NCBI RefSeq assembly: GCF_000400715.1
Contig: NZ_KE007347.1
Location: 1,960,995 to 2,024,994, forward strand
Reading direction: 5' to 3'
Length of the DNA: 64,000 bases
Source of the DNA: Acinetobacter genomosp. 15BJ
Lineage (GTDB): Bacteria; Pseudomonadota; Gammaproteobacteria; Pseudomonadales; Moraxellaceae
Positions 31,682-39,852 of the stretch are shown here, in pieces. The translations under genes and the position numbers were made by a program. The notes beneath the pieces are model-generated. The model searched no databases. It was not told where the DNA came from and was given only the letters and a program-made list of their open reading frames with translations. Positions within the stretch are counted from its first letter, which is position 1. Every line of letters begins with the position of its first letter.

Positions 31682-32224
31682 ATGATTTTACATCAATATA
31701 AAATTGTCTTTGGCGGCACCATGGGCTCGGGTAAATCCACGGCGATCAAAGCGCTGTCTGAAGTTGAAGTGCTGAGTACTGAAGCACTCAATACCGATAC
31801 CGAATCACATGAAAAATTACTCACCACTGTTGGCATTGATTATGGTGAGCTAACCTTGGACGATGGTGTTAAAGTTGGTTTATATGGTACGCCTGGGCAG
31901 GACCGCTTTGATTTTATTTGGGCGGTGATCTGTAAAGGCGCAATCGGCACCATTGTGATGATTGACCATGCTGCTGAAAATCCTTTACTGGATTTAGAGC
32001 AATATCTTCAGGCGTTTCAGCCCTTTGGTCATAATATTGTGATTGCAATTACCCATATTGATCGTATGCCAGAACGAACCTTATCTATGTATCGTGACTG
32101 GCTGGCAGCCAAAGAGCTGAATTACCCGTTGTTCTTTATCGACGCACGTCAGCAAGATGATGTACTTCTTCTAGTTGAAACCTTGATTGCCAGCATTGAA
32201 GTACATTATGGTCTTACTAACTAA
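31682..32224 (+). CDS. Ras-like/MglA-CvnD-type small GTPase
   Basis: A 180-residue P-loop protein of the prokaryotic Ras-like group. G1 is 'GGTMGSGKST' (about 11-20), the switch I threonines are in 'LLTTVGIDYGEL', G3 is 'GTPGQDRF' (69-76, with the DxxG Asp replaced as in MglA/CvnD proteins), and G4 is 'THID' at 124-127 instead of (N/T)KxD. Such GTPases set polarity or motility (MglA) or act with conservon proteins (CvnD). Here no roadblock/MglB partner is present; the only partner is the unknown protein 14 bases upstream. Function is inferred only at the level of signalling. Confidence 0.88.
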   Translation: MILHQYKIVFGGTMGSGKSTAIKALSEVEVLSTEALNTDTESHEKLLTTVGIDYGELTLDDGVKVGLYGTPGQDRFDFIWAVICKGAIGTIVMIDHAAENPLLDLEQYLQAFQPFGHNIVIAITHIDRMPERTLSMYRDWLAAKELNYPLFFIDARQQDDVLLLVETLIASIEVHYGLTN

Positions 32225-32230
32225 AACAAA

Positions 32231-33031
32231 TCAGATCAATCCTTTATAAATAAAATAGCTGCCGACGACCACCAACAGGCCTGCAAAGCATTTTTTCAGC
32301 ATAGCCGGTGATAAACGATGTGCAGCTTTGGCACCAAATTTTGCGGTGATAAAACTCATCACACTGATACCCAAGAAAGCATAAATATGCACATAGCCAA
32401 TCGTGTTCGGCACTTCAATCTGCTCTTTAGCGCCAAACCACATAAAACCGATTGCCCCTGCAACTGCAATCGGTAAACCACATGCCGCGGAGGTCGCAAC
32501 CGCCTTTTGCATGACCACACCATGTCGATTGAGATAAGGTACGGTGAGACTGCCGCCACCAATACCAAAAATTGCTGATGCCACACCAATGCCACCACCC
32601 GCAGCAAGTTGTAACCCTGCTGAGGGGAGATGACGATTTGGATCAACCACCGCATTTGCCCCTCTAAACATCTTGTAAGCCATCCAGACCGCAAATACCC
32701 CAATCACCAACTGTAAATGTTGCCCTGACATCAGATCGGCCACACCCGCCCCCAGAAACGAACCGAGCACTAAACCAGGCGCTAAATTGCGAAACACGGA
32801 CCATAACACTGCCCCTTTTTTATGATGTGCCATCACTGAACTGATTGAAGTCACAATAATGGTTGCCAATGAAGTACCTACAGCAATATGCATAATCACA
32901 TTCGGGTCATAATTCATTTGGGTGAACACAATATATAAAATTGGCACAATAATTAAACCACCACCCACACCGAATAGCCCCGCAGCAAATCCAGCAATTG
33001 CGCCAATCAGCAAATATATGATTAACTCCAT
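32231..33031 (-). CDS. TSUP (TauE/SafE) family membrane permease
   Basis: An inner-membrane transporter of the sulfite exporter TauE/SafE family, which moves sulfur-containing or organic anions; the substrate is unknown. The protein has 266 residues and about eight membrane helices, with the repeated 'GFAAGLFGVGGGLIIVPIL' and 'GIGGGSLTVPYL' motifs diagnostic of the family. The ATG at 33031 is used (GTG at 33037 is an alternative). The start lies only 6 bases from the divergent birA start, and its end is 6 bases from the convergent GTPase gene. Confidence 0.9.
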   Translation of the reverse strand: MELIIYLLIGAIAGFAAGLFGVGGGLIIVPILYIVFTQMNYDPNVIMHIAVGTSLATIIVTSISSVMAHHKKGAVLWSVFRNLAPGLVLGSFLGAGVADLMSGQHLQLVIGVFAVWMAYKMFRGANAVVDPNRHLPSAGLQLAAGGGIGVASAIFGIGGGSLTVPYLNRHGVVMQKAVATSAACGLPIAVAGAIGFMWFGAKEQIEVPNTIGYVHIYAFLGISVMSFITAKFGAKAAHRLSPAMLKKCFAGLLVVVGSYFIYKGLI

Positions 33032-33037
33032 AAACAC

Positions 33038-33814
33038 ATGACCACTCTACTTGTAAAAATGATGGATGATTTCGCAACCCGCCAGCTTCAGCAATTATTG
33101 AACGCAAAAAATCAATATCCAGAAGTGGTGCTCCTTAAAACAACCACAACCTCGACCAATGATGATATGCGTGAAATTGCGCAAAAAGGCATTACGACAG
33201 GATTAGTATGCAGTGCACTACAAACACAAGGTCGAGGTCAACACCAACGACAATGGGCCTCGCCTGAAGGCAACATTTATTTAAGCACACTGATTCAAAG
33301 CAATACAGCACTGGACGGTCGCCTTGCTCTTGAAGTTGCACTGAATATTCTACAAATGCCGAGCTTGCACGGCTTAACATTACAGGTCAAATGGCCAAAT
33401 GATTTATATAGCCCACAAGGGAAATGGGGTGGAATTTTGGTTGAACCACTTTCCCCTCATCAAGCGATTGTCGGCGTAGGCATTAACCTAAACACGCCCC
33501 CTGTAGAAAATTCAGATCAGCCGATTAGCTCTTTAGAGATGCTCGGTTTAGCCCATATCGATCGTTTAACTCTGATTGCTGAACTGTACACCGCAATCCA
33601 GCAGGCAGCACAGTGGTTTGAACATGGTAGTTACAACTTAGCAGAACGCTTTAATCATCATGCGATCTGGCTGAATCAACAGGTTGAATTTGAACATACC
33701 CAAGGTAAAATTCAGGGGCTATTTCAAGGGATTTCCAATGACGGTGCGGTGCTGATCAAAACCGACCAGACTCAACAGTTCTATCAAGGCCGTTTACGCC
33801 TCGCATCGATTTGA
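33038..33814 (+). CDS. birA: Biotin--[acetyl-CoA-carboxylase] ligase, without HTH domain
   Basis: BirA makes biotinyl-AMP and attaches biotin to the carboxylase carrier protein. The 258-residue protein starts directly with the catalytic domain: 'TTTTSTNDDM', the biotin/ATP loop 'QTQGRGQHQRQWASPEGNIY' (GRGQHQRQW for GRGRxGRxW), 'LQVKWPNDLY' and 'GKWGGILVE'. A C-terminal SH3-like domain follows. The winged-helix repressor domain of E. coli BirA is absent, so this enzyme cannot directly repress the bio genes. Internal ATGs at 33059/33062 are alternative starts. It is followed by coaX after 15 bases. Confidence 0.92.
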   Translation: MTTLLVKMMDDFATRQLQQLLNAKNQYPEVVLLKTTTTSTNDDMREIAQKGITTGLVCSALQTQGRGQHQRQWASPEGNIYLSTLIQSNTALDGRLALEVALNILQMPSLHGLTLQVKWPNDLYSPQGKWGGILVEPLSPHQAIVGVGINLNTPPVENSDQPISSLEMLGLAHIDRLTLIAELYTAIQQAAQWFEHGSYNLAERFNHHAIWLNQQVEFEHTQGKIQGLFQGISNDGAVLIKTDQTQQFYQGRLRLASI

Positions 33815-33829
33815 GGAAGTGGTGATTCT

Positions 33830-34573
33830 ATGAAAAGTTTATGGCTGGATATTGGTAATACCCGCTTAAAATACTGGATCACAGCACATGATCAGGTGAT
33901 TGAACATGCTGCCGAGTTACATCTACAGTCACCTGCCGATTTATTGCTCGGTTTGATTCAGCACTTTCGTCATCAAAATTTAAGTCGTGTCGGGATTTCT
34001 TCTGTTCTGGATTCGGAAAATAATCAACGTATTCATATGATTCTCGATATTTTGGATATCCCTATTATTTTTGCCAAAGTCCATGCTGAATATGCAGGTC
34101 TGCACTGTGGCTATGATGTTCCAAGCCAACTGGGGATTGACCGTTGGTTACAAGTCTTAGCCATGGCAAAGCCCGATGCAAATTTTTGTGTGATTGGCTG
34201 CGGTACAGCATTGACCATTGATCTGGTCGAAGGCTTGCAACATTTAGGCGGTTATATTCTGCCCAACTTGTACCTGCAACGAGACTCACTGATTCAAAAC
34301 ACCAAAGGCATTAAGATTCCAGATTCTGCTTTTGATAATTTAAAACCTGGGCATAATACGGTGGATGCAGTACATCATGGTATTTTGCTTGGTCTGATCA
34401 GTACCATTGATCAAATTATGCAGCAATCCCCTAAAAAGCTGATTTTAACTGGTGGTGATGCCACTTTATTTGCCAAATTCCTCAGCCATTATCAACCCCA
34501 AGTTGAACCCGATTTATTGCTCAAGGGCTTACGTCACTATGTTCAACTGAACTCAGCTTTGAGCAAAGTTTGA
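33830..34573 (+). CDS. coaX: Type III pantothenate kinase
   Basis: CoaX phosphorylates pantothenate, the first step of coenzyme A synthesis, and is not feedback-inhibited like CoaA. The 247-residue protein has the ASKHA-fold motifs: '[13 protein letters not shown]' (phosphate 1), 'QLGIDRWLQ' and '[14 protein letters not shown]' (phosphate 2), and '[11 protein letters not shown]' (adenosine). The birA-coaX order is common. Its last 31 bases overlap the end of the convergent hydrolase gene. Confidence 0.94.
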   Translation: MKSLWLDIGNTRLKYWITAHDQVIEHAAELHLQSPADLLLGLIQHFRHQNLSRVGISSVLDSENNQRIHMILDILDIPIIFAKVHAEYAGLHCGYDVPSQLGIDRWLQVLAMAKPDANFCVIGCGTALTIDLVEGLQHLGGYILPNLYLQRDSLIQNTKGIKIPDSAFDNLKPGHNTVDAVHHGILLGLISTIDQIMQQSPKKLILTGGDATLFAKFLSHYQPQVEPDLLLKGLRHYVQLNSALSKV

Positions 34574-35130
34574 AGTACCTGCAATAATTGTGGAAACTCA
34601 TTAAAACCATCTTCTGTCCGAAAATGCCCAGCTTGAACCACCTCAATCAATTGGGCATTGAGTAAATTAGAAAATTTAAAAGTGAGTGGTACAGGTACAA
34701 CGGGATCATTACTGGAAAAGAAAACCAAACGCCTTTGAATATTGGCACGCAATAGACCACTCTCAAAAGCTGAATGTTCAATAAAGGTATTGAACTCAGA
34801 ATCTGGTGAGATCGGATCATTAAAACCAGCGAGAAACACCCCTGCTTTCAAAGTGGTATACTTCAATTTCTTAGCAAGAAATCGAGCCACCGCAACACAG
34901 GACAAACCATGTGCCACCACAATACTCTGCTCATTGAGCGCTTTTAACTGTGCATCCAAACAGGTTTGCCAAATCTCCGCTTCAGGGTGACTCGCATCAG
35001 CCAGAAAAACACGCTCAACCGTAATCTCTTCGCTTTTCAATTGTTGTTCTAGCCAGTGATACCAATGTTGCTCTGGATCTGCATGCTCACAATGTACAAT
35101 AAACACCTTATTTTTTGAATTATGTGACAT
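34543..35130 (-). CDS. RBBP9/YdeN-type alpha/beta hydrolase
   Basis: A small serine hydrolase of 195 residues. It has an N-terminal '[10 protein letters not shown]', the nucleophile region '[16 protein letters not shown]' (GLSC in place of the usual GHSxG), a catalytic Asp in '[10 protein letters not shown]' and His in 'QAGHF'. The natural substrate is unknown. The ATG at 35130 is taken as start (GTG at 35139 is possible). The gene ends 31 bases inside the convergent coaX, an unusual tail-to-tail overlap. Confidence 0.85.
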   Translation of the reverse strand: MSHNSKNKVFIVHCEHADPEQHWYHWLEQQLKSEEITVERVFLADASHPEAEIWQTCLDAQLKALNEQSIVVAHGLSCVAVARFLAKKLKYTTLKAGVFLAGFNDPISPDSEFNTFIEHSAFESGLLRANIQRRLVFFSSNDPVVPVPLTFKFSNLLNAQLIEVVQAGHFRTEDGFNEFPQLLQVLQTLLKAEFS

Positions 35131-35254
35131 ATTCAACACTACTTTTTAATGTAAAACATAGACTTATTTTTAATTTTCTGCTTTTTAAATCCAGTTGAAT
35201 GTTGAAATTTTGTATTAAATTTATACAAGATTTTATGTGCTATAAAGAATAAAA

Positions 35255-35279
35255 AAAAAGGCGCATCAAGCGCCTTTTT
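35255..35279 (-). terminator. Terminator upstream of the ffh end (bidirectional form)
   Basis: Stem AAAAAGGCGC / GCGCCTTTTT with a 5-base loop. It lies 15 bases beyond the ffh stop and is followed by a long T run on the minus strand, so it terminates ffh. Confidence 0.92.
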
Positions 35280-35293
35280 AGGGAGTATCGAGC

Positions 35294-36706
35294 TTACTTT
35301 TTCTGGTCATTGCTGCCAAATAAAGGGCCCATATTACCACCGCCACCACCAAATTGCTTTTGCATATTGCCTAGTGATTTCAGCATTTTGCTCATTCCAG
35401 ATGGATTAGCAAATTTCTTCATCATCTTCGCCATTTGCGCCTGTTGCTTAATCAATTTATTGACCTCAGCCACATCCATACCACAACCAGCTGCAATACG
35501 TTTTTTACGGCTTGGATTCATCAAGTCAGGATTACGACGTTCTTTGATCGTCATCGACTGAATGATGGCTTCCATACGCTTAACTTGCTTTTCAGGGTTG
35601 GCTTTTTCAATTGCATCCTGAATGCCCGCATTACTCATACCAGGCAACTTGTCCAAGAAGCCCATCATGCCGCCCATTTTACTCATTTGCTCAAATTGCA
35701 TCAGCATATCTTCAAAGTTGAAGGTACCGCCTTTTTGCAATTTTTTCGCCATTTTTTCGGCTTTTTCTTTGTCGATTTTGCGTTCAACTTCTTCGACCAA
35801 AGAAAGGACGTCACCCATACCCAAGATACGTTGTGCAACACGATCAGGATGGAATGGCTCAAGTGCATCCAGTTTTTCACCAATCCCCAAAAACTTGATT
35901 GGCTTGCCTGTGATGGCACGAACAGAAAGTGCTGCACCACCGCGCGCATCACCATCCGTTTTAGTCAGGATCACACCGGTTAAAGCCAAAGCATCGTTAA
36001 AGGCTTTTGCTGTATTGGCAGCATCCTGACCGGTCATTGCATCAACAACGAATAAAGTCTCGGTTGGCTTAACCGCGGCATGTAATTCTATAATCTCGTC
36101 CATCATGTCTTCATCGACATGTAGACGACCCGCTGTATCGACAATCAAAACATCAGCGAATTGGATTTTCGCTTGTTCAATGGCACGATTGACAATATCA
36201 ATTGGCTTTTCAGATGCTTCTGAAGGGATGAAACCAACACCCACTTCATTGGATACGGTTTCTAACTGCTTGATCGCTGCTGGACGGTATACGTCGGCAG
36301 AAACAGTCATGACTTTTTTCTTTTGGCGTTCTTTTAAGAAACGCGCTAATTTTGCCGCAGTTGTGGTTTTACCTGCACCTTGCAAACCTGCAAGCAGGAC
36401 AACAACAGGTGGTTTTGCACTTAAATCTAGTGTTTCGTTGGCCTCACCCATCATCTTGGTGAGTTCATCATAGACAATCTTTACAAATGCCTGACCAGGA
36501 GAAAGCTGAGTCATCACCTCTTGACCGAGCGCTTCTTCCTTAACCTTCGCGATAAACTCACGAGTTACAGGTAACGCCACATCGGCTTCAAGAAGTGCCA
36601 TACGTACTTCACGTAGGGTATCTTTAATATTGTCTTCGGTCAGCTGCCCTGAGCCAGTAACATTTCTTAAACTCTGTGTGAGTCGTTCTGTTAAGGTATC
36701 AAACAT
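35294..36706 (-). CDS. ffh: Signal recognition particle GTPase Ffh
   Basis: Ffh with 4.5S RNA targets membrane proteins co-translationally. The 470-residue protein has an N domain, the G domain with 'GLQGAGKTTTAAKLARFL', 'DTAGRLHVD' and 'TKTDGDARGGA', and a Met-rich M domain (about 300-440) ending in a Gly-rich tail. The length and order are normal. It is divergent from the CcsA-like gene, a neighbour pair conserved in many gammaproteobacteria. The 4.5S RNA gene is not in the window. Confidence 0.97.
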   Translation of the reverse strand: MFDTLTERLTQSLRNVTGSGQLTEDNIKDTLREVRMALLEADVALPVTREFIAKVKEEALGQEVMTQLSPGQAFVKIVYDELTKMMGEANETLDLSAKPPVVVLLAGLQGAGKTTTAAKLARFLKERQKKKVMTVSADVYRPAAIKQLETVSNEVGVGFIPSEASEKPIDIVNRAIEQAKIQFADVLIVDTAGRLHVDEDMMDEIIELHAAVKPTETLFVVDAMTGQDAANTAKAFNDALALTGVILTKTDGDARGGAALSVRAITGKPIKFLGIGEKLDALEPFHPDRVAQRILGMGDVLSLVEEVERKIDKEKAEKMAKKLQKGGTFNFEDMLMQFEQMSKMGGMMGFLDKLPGMSNAGIQDAIEKANPEKQVKRMEAIIQSMTIKERRNPDLMNPSRKKRIAAGCGMDVAEVNKLIKQQAQMAKMMKKFANPSGMSKMLKSLGNMQKQFGGGGGNMGPLFGSNDQKK

Positions 36707-36853
36707 TGCGAAATCCGCTTAAAATGGCTAGTTGCAAAAAAATCTTTCTTAAAATAGAAAATTTATGCGTAAGATGCTATAGGATACTGTAGTTCGAAGC
36801 GAATTTATATCTTATATGGTGAATATTATTCATCCTCCTGCAAAAGGTTTGAC

Positions 36854-37663
36854 ATGATCAGTCTCCCCTTGGTTTACACAATTTTGGCACTCATCGCCTA
36901 TACCAGTTCATTTTGGTATTTGTTTATTCGATTGATGTCAAAACGTACTCCAAATCTTTGGTGTTATGGTCTTATGGTTGGACTAGGGCTAGTACTGCAT
37001 AGTACTGTGCTCTACCAAGACATGATGACACCGATTGGGGTGAATTATGATGTCTTTAACCTGATGTCATTTACTTCAGGGCTGATGTTGGCGCTGAGTT
37101 TGATTTTGAGCCTGATCCGCCCGATCCTGCCATTAAACCTGATCGGTACGCCTGTCGCCGCTTTTGGTTTAATCCTAGGTTTTGCCTTTAGCCAACCCAA
37201 TCAGATTATTGAACAACATAGCTTAGGCTTAGATTTACATATCATCCTCTCTCTATCTGCTTATGCGGTACTGCTGATGGCCACCATTCATGCGGTATTA
37301 TTGTGGTTCCAAGATCGAGAACTAAAAAAGAAACAAAAACGACGCATCTGGGTGAATTTGCTGCCACCGTTCCAAGTGATGGAGTCACTGTTATTTGACT
37401 TAATTATCACAGGATTTAGTTTATTAACTGCGGCATTGTTATTTGGTTTCTTTACCATTGATAACTTCTTCGCACAACACTTAGCACACAAAACCGCCTT
37501 TAGTATTATTTCATGGTTCTTATATGGCGCACTCTTGATTGGACATTACAAATTTGGCTGGCGTGGTCGTAAAGCCATTCGCTTTACCATTACTGGTTTT
37601 GTCCTGCTCGCGATTGGCTTTATGGGCAGTAAATTTGTATTAGAAATGATTTTAGGACGCTAG
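36854..37663 (+). CDS. CcsA/YpjD-like integral membrane protein
   Basis: An inner-membrane protein of 269 residues with about eight helices. It belongs to the cytochrome c assembly (CcsA/CcmC) family as represented by the YpjD group, often found beside ffh. Conserved histidines that could bind haem are visible in 'GLVLHSTVLYQDM', 'LDLHIILSLSAYAVL' and 'FGWRGRKA' nearby. Its exact role is not established; a haem-handling role is inferred from the family. Confidence 0.85.
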   Translation: MISLPLVYTILALIAYTSSFWYLFIRLMSKRTPNLWCYGLMVGLGLVLHSTVLYQDMMTPIGVNYDVFNLMSFTSGLMLALSLILSLIRPILPLNLIGTPVAAFGLILGFAFSQPNQIIEQHSLGLDLHIILSLSAYAVLLMATIHAVLLWFQDRELKKKQKRRIWVNLLPPFQVMESLLFDLIITGFSLLTAALLFGFFTIDNFFAQHLAHKTAFSIISWFLYGALLIGHYKFGWRGRKAIRFTITGFVLLAIGFMGSKFVLEMILGR

Positions 37664-37744
37664 ATTTTTCGCATTTTAATAAAAACTAGACAGCCTATCT
37701 GAAAATGCGTATAACGCTGTTTTCGCTTCGCTAGGTAATAAATC

Positions 37745-38674
37745 GTGAAACTTGTACTCGCCCCAATGGAAGGTCTGACTGATCCGATCATGCGTGACGT
37801 GCTCACCCATGTTGGCAGTTTTGACTGGTGCGTGACTGAGTTTATCCGTATTACCGATAGCATCCTGCCAGATCATATCTACGATAGTTTTTGTCCTGAA
37901 CTCAAAAACGACGGTAAAACCGCAGCAGGTACGCCTGTACATGTGCAATTCCTTGGCAACAACCCAGAGATGCTAGCAGCCAATGCAGCAAAAGTCGTGC
38001 AACTGGGTGCACCTGCGATCGATTTAAATTTTGGTTGTCCTGCAAAAACGGTGAACCGTCATCGTGGTGGTTCTGTTCTACTGGATGAGCCTGAAACCGT
38101 ACATCAATTGGTCAAAGCTGTTCGTGATGCAGTGCCTGCACATATTCCTGTTTCAGCCAAAATGCGTTTGGGCTACCTTGATGAAAATCATACCTTAGAT
38201 AATGCCCATGCGATTGAAGATGCAGGTGCAAGTTGGCTCACGGTTCATGCACGGACTAAGGCTAATGGCTATACCCCACCGGCCTACTGGGAAAAAATTC
38301 AACCCATTACAGAAGCATTAAACATCAATGTGATTGCCAACGGCGAGATCTGGAACAATGCCGATGCAAAAGCTTGTTTAACACAATCGCATTGCCAAGA
38401 TCTCATGATTGGACGTGGTGCCGTCACCACCCCTGATTTAACCTTGTGTGTCCGTCAAAATATGGATCAGGCATTGTTGTCTTGGCATGATTTGGTGGAA
38501 TTACAACTTCGCTTCTTAAGCGGTCAATATAAGACTGAAATTGGCATGGTAGGACGCTATAAGCAGTGGCTAGGGATGATGACCAAAGCCTATCCTGAAG
38601 CACAAGCGCTGTGGGGACAGGTGAAGAAAATCAAACAGCTCGATGAAATCACTCAATATTTAAAACAAAGCTAA
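37745..38674 (+). CDS. dusC: tRNA-dihydrouridine(16) synthase DusC
   Basis: DusC is an FMN enzyme that reduces uridine 16 in tRNA D-loops. The 309-residue protein starts at a GTG ('MKLVLAPMEGLTDPIMRD' is the family N-terminus). It has 'IDLNFGCPAKTVNRHRGGS' with the catalytic Cys, 'VSAKMRLGYLDE', 'LTVHARTK' and 'DLMIGRGAV'. The C-terminal helical domain is DusC-like in length. An 8-bp inverted repeat (37670-37677 with 37702-37709) lies in the gap before it. Confidence 0.93.
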   Translation: MKLVLAPMEGLTDPIMRDVLTHVGSFDWCVTEFIRITDSILPDHIYDSFCPELKNDGKTAAGTPVHVQFLGNNPEMLAANAAKVVQLGAPAIDLNFGCPAKTVNRHRGGSVLLDEPETVHQLVKAVRDAVPAHIPVSAKMRLGYLDENHTLDNAHAIEDAGASWLTVHARTKANGYTPPAYWEKIQPITEALNINVIANGEIWNNADAKACLTQSHCQDLMIGRGAVTTPDLTLCVRQNMDQALLSWHDLVELQLRFLSGQYKTEIGMVGRYKQWLGMMTKAYPEAQALWGQVKKIKQLDEITQYLKQS

Positions 38675-38699
38675 ATTTAGAATTATCCCATATAATAAA

Positions 38700-38719
38700 A
38701 AAGCGGCCTAAGCCGCTTT
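38700..38719. terminator. Bidirectional terminator between dusC and the secreted-protein cluster
   Basis: Stem AAAGCGGC / GCCGCTTT with loop CTAA and A/T runs around it, in the convergent gap. It closes dusC on one strand and the cluster at 38750-48313 on the other. Confidence 0.88.
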
Positions 38720-38749
38720 AAAATTGATTTTATGATCTAAGCGATGTAA

Positions 38750-39769
38750 TTACATCCCGCTCACTTTCATTTGTAGATTTGTTACAGAAGCACCTGTTAC
38801 ACCAATATTACCAATGGAAGCATTGGGTAAATTGTTAAAAGTACCTGCTTGTTGAGCACCACTTGTACCTAGAAGAACATTATTTAACTGCAAGTCGAAC
38901 TTATTACTTGTTCCTGTATTTCCAAAAATCACGCCACCTTTATCCGTTGTCCCTGTTGGACCATAAATTCCAGCATAGAATCCTTTTAAACCAAAGGGAT
39001 TACCATTATTTCCAGTCAATTTAAAGTTAAAGCTCGCACCAATAGGTGCCGTAGTGGAATTTCCAGACGTTGCATAGTCCGAGACTAGCATAATATTACA
39101 GCCAGTCCCTGTGCCACAAATTGACTCGATTGCGCCATCAAACATCACCATATGGCCTTGTGGAGCCGCACCCATTTGAATATTTATACTTGGCTTATTC
39201 GATGCAAAAACAATATCAATGCCGCCAACACGAAGTAATTCTTTTACATCACTTTTAAGTAGTGTACCTGAACTAAAAATAGAATTGCGCGTATAGGTAC
39301 TTCCACTCGAATTAGAAAGCGAACCTGATCCAGCGGTATAAATAGAAAAGGGAGAAATTCGAATCCCTGTTACATTGTTATTCAAACCCAATGCAATATT
39401 GGCAAAAGCGCCACCTGTGGCAGCGGTTCCTGCATCAGTATCAACAAGTGCCTTAAAGCCTAATGTCGTTTCAGTGGTACCATTTAAAGCAGTTACCTTA
39501 ACAGGGATTGCTGTCGCTTGTCCCGCCACACCTGCAATGACCAAACCTGCTCGATTGGTATAAGATGGTGAAGTATAACCGCCATATGATAAGCCATCAT
39601 TATCAATGATCGCCAATTGATTGAATTGAACATTCGCCTGAACACCAATGGTTAAGCCATTCTGTCCAGTCATGGCAGAAAGACTTTGGTCATCCATCGG
39701 TTGCATTGCCATAGTCAATGGACTTAATAACAATAACGACAAACATCCTAATTTTTTGTTTTTATTCAT
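38750..39769 (-). CDS. Secreted cluster protein E (DUF6160-like N-terminal signature)
   Basis: I cannot name a function. The start at 39769 (MNKNKKLG) has GGA 8 bases upstream and gives a clean signal peptide cut near LTMA; the frame extends to 39838. The 339-residue precursor begins its mature part with 'MQPMDDQSLSAMTGQNGLTI', the signature shared with the other four secreted proteins here (resembling the family I know as DUF6160). The rest is Gly/Asn/Thr-rich and beta-strand-like, with two Cys close together (ESICGTGTGCNIM). It is the last gene of the cluster, 83 bases after the halogenase-like gene. Confidence 0.75.
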   Translation of the reverse strand: MNKNKKLGCLSLLLLSPLTMAMQPMDDQSLSAMTGQNGLTIGVQANVQFNQLAIIDNDGLSYGGYTSPSYTNRAGLVIAGVAGQATAIPVKVTALNGTTETTLGFKALVDTDAGTAATGGAFANIALGLNNNVTGIRISPFSIYTAGSGSLSNSSGSTYTRNSIFSSGTLLKSDVKELLRVGGIDIVFASNKPSINIQMGAAPQGHMVMFDGAIESICGTGTGCNIMLVSDYATSGNSTTAPIGASFNFKLTGNNGNPFGLKGFYAGIYGPTGTTDKGGVIFGNTGTSNKFDLQLNNVLLGTSGAQQAGTFNNLPNASIGNIGVTGASVTNLQMKVSGM

Positions 39770-39852
39770 TGTCTTCATCCATAGACAAATGTTTAAAATA
39801 TATACAAAACTTAGTCTAACATAAATTCTATAAATCACAATATTAAATCATG

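Noticed and set aside
35310-36473. Plus-strand frames of 83-182 codons opposite ffh
   Set aside because: They lie wholly inside a strongly conserved gene and show no family features.
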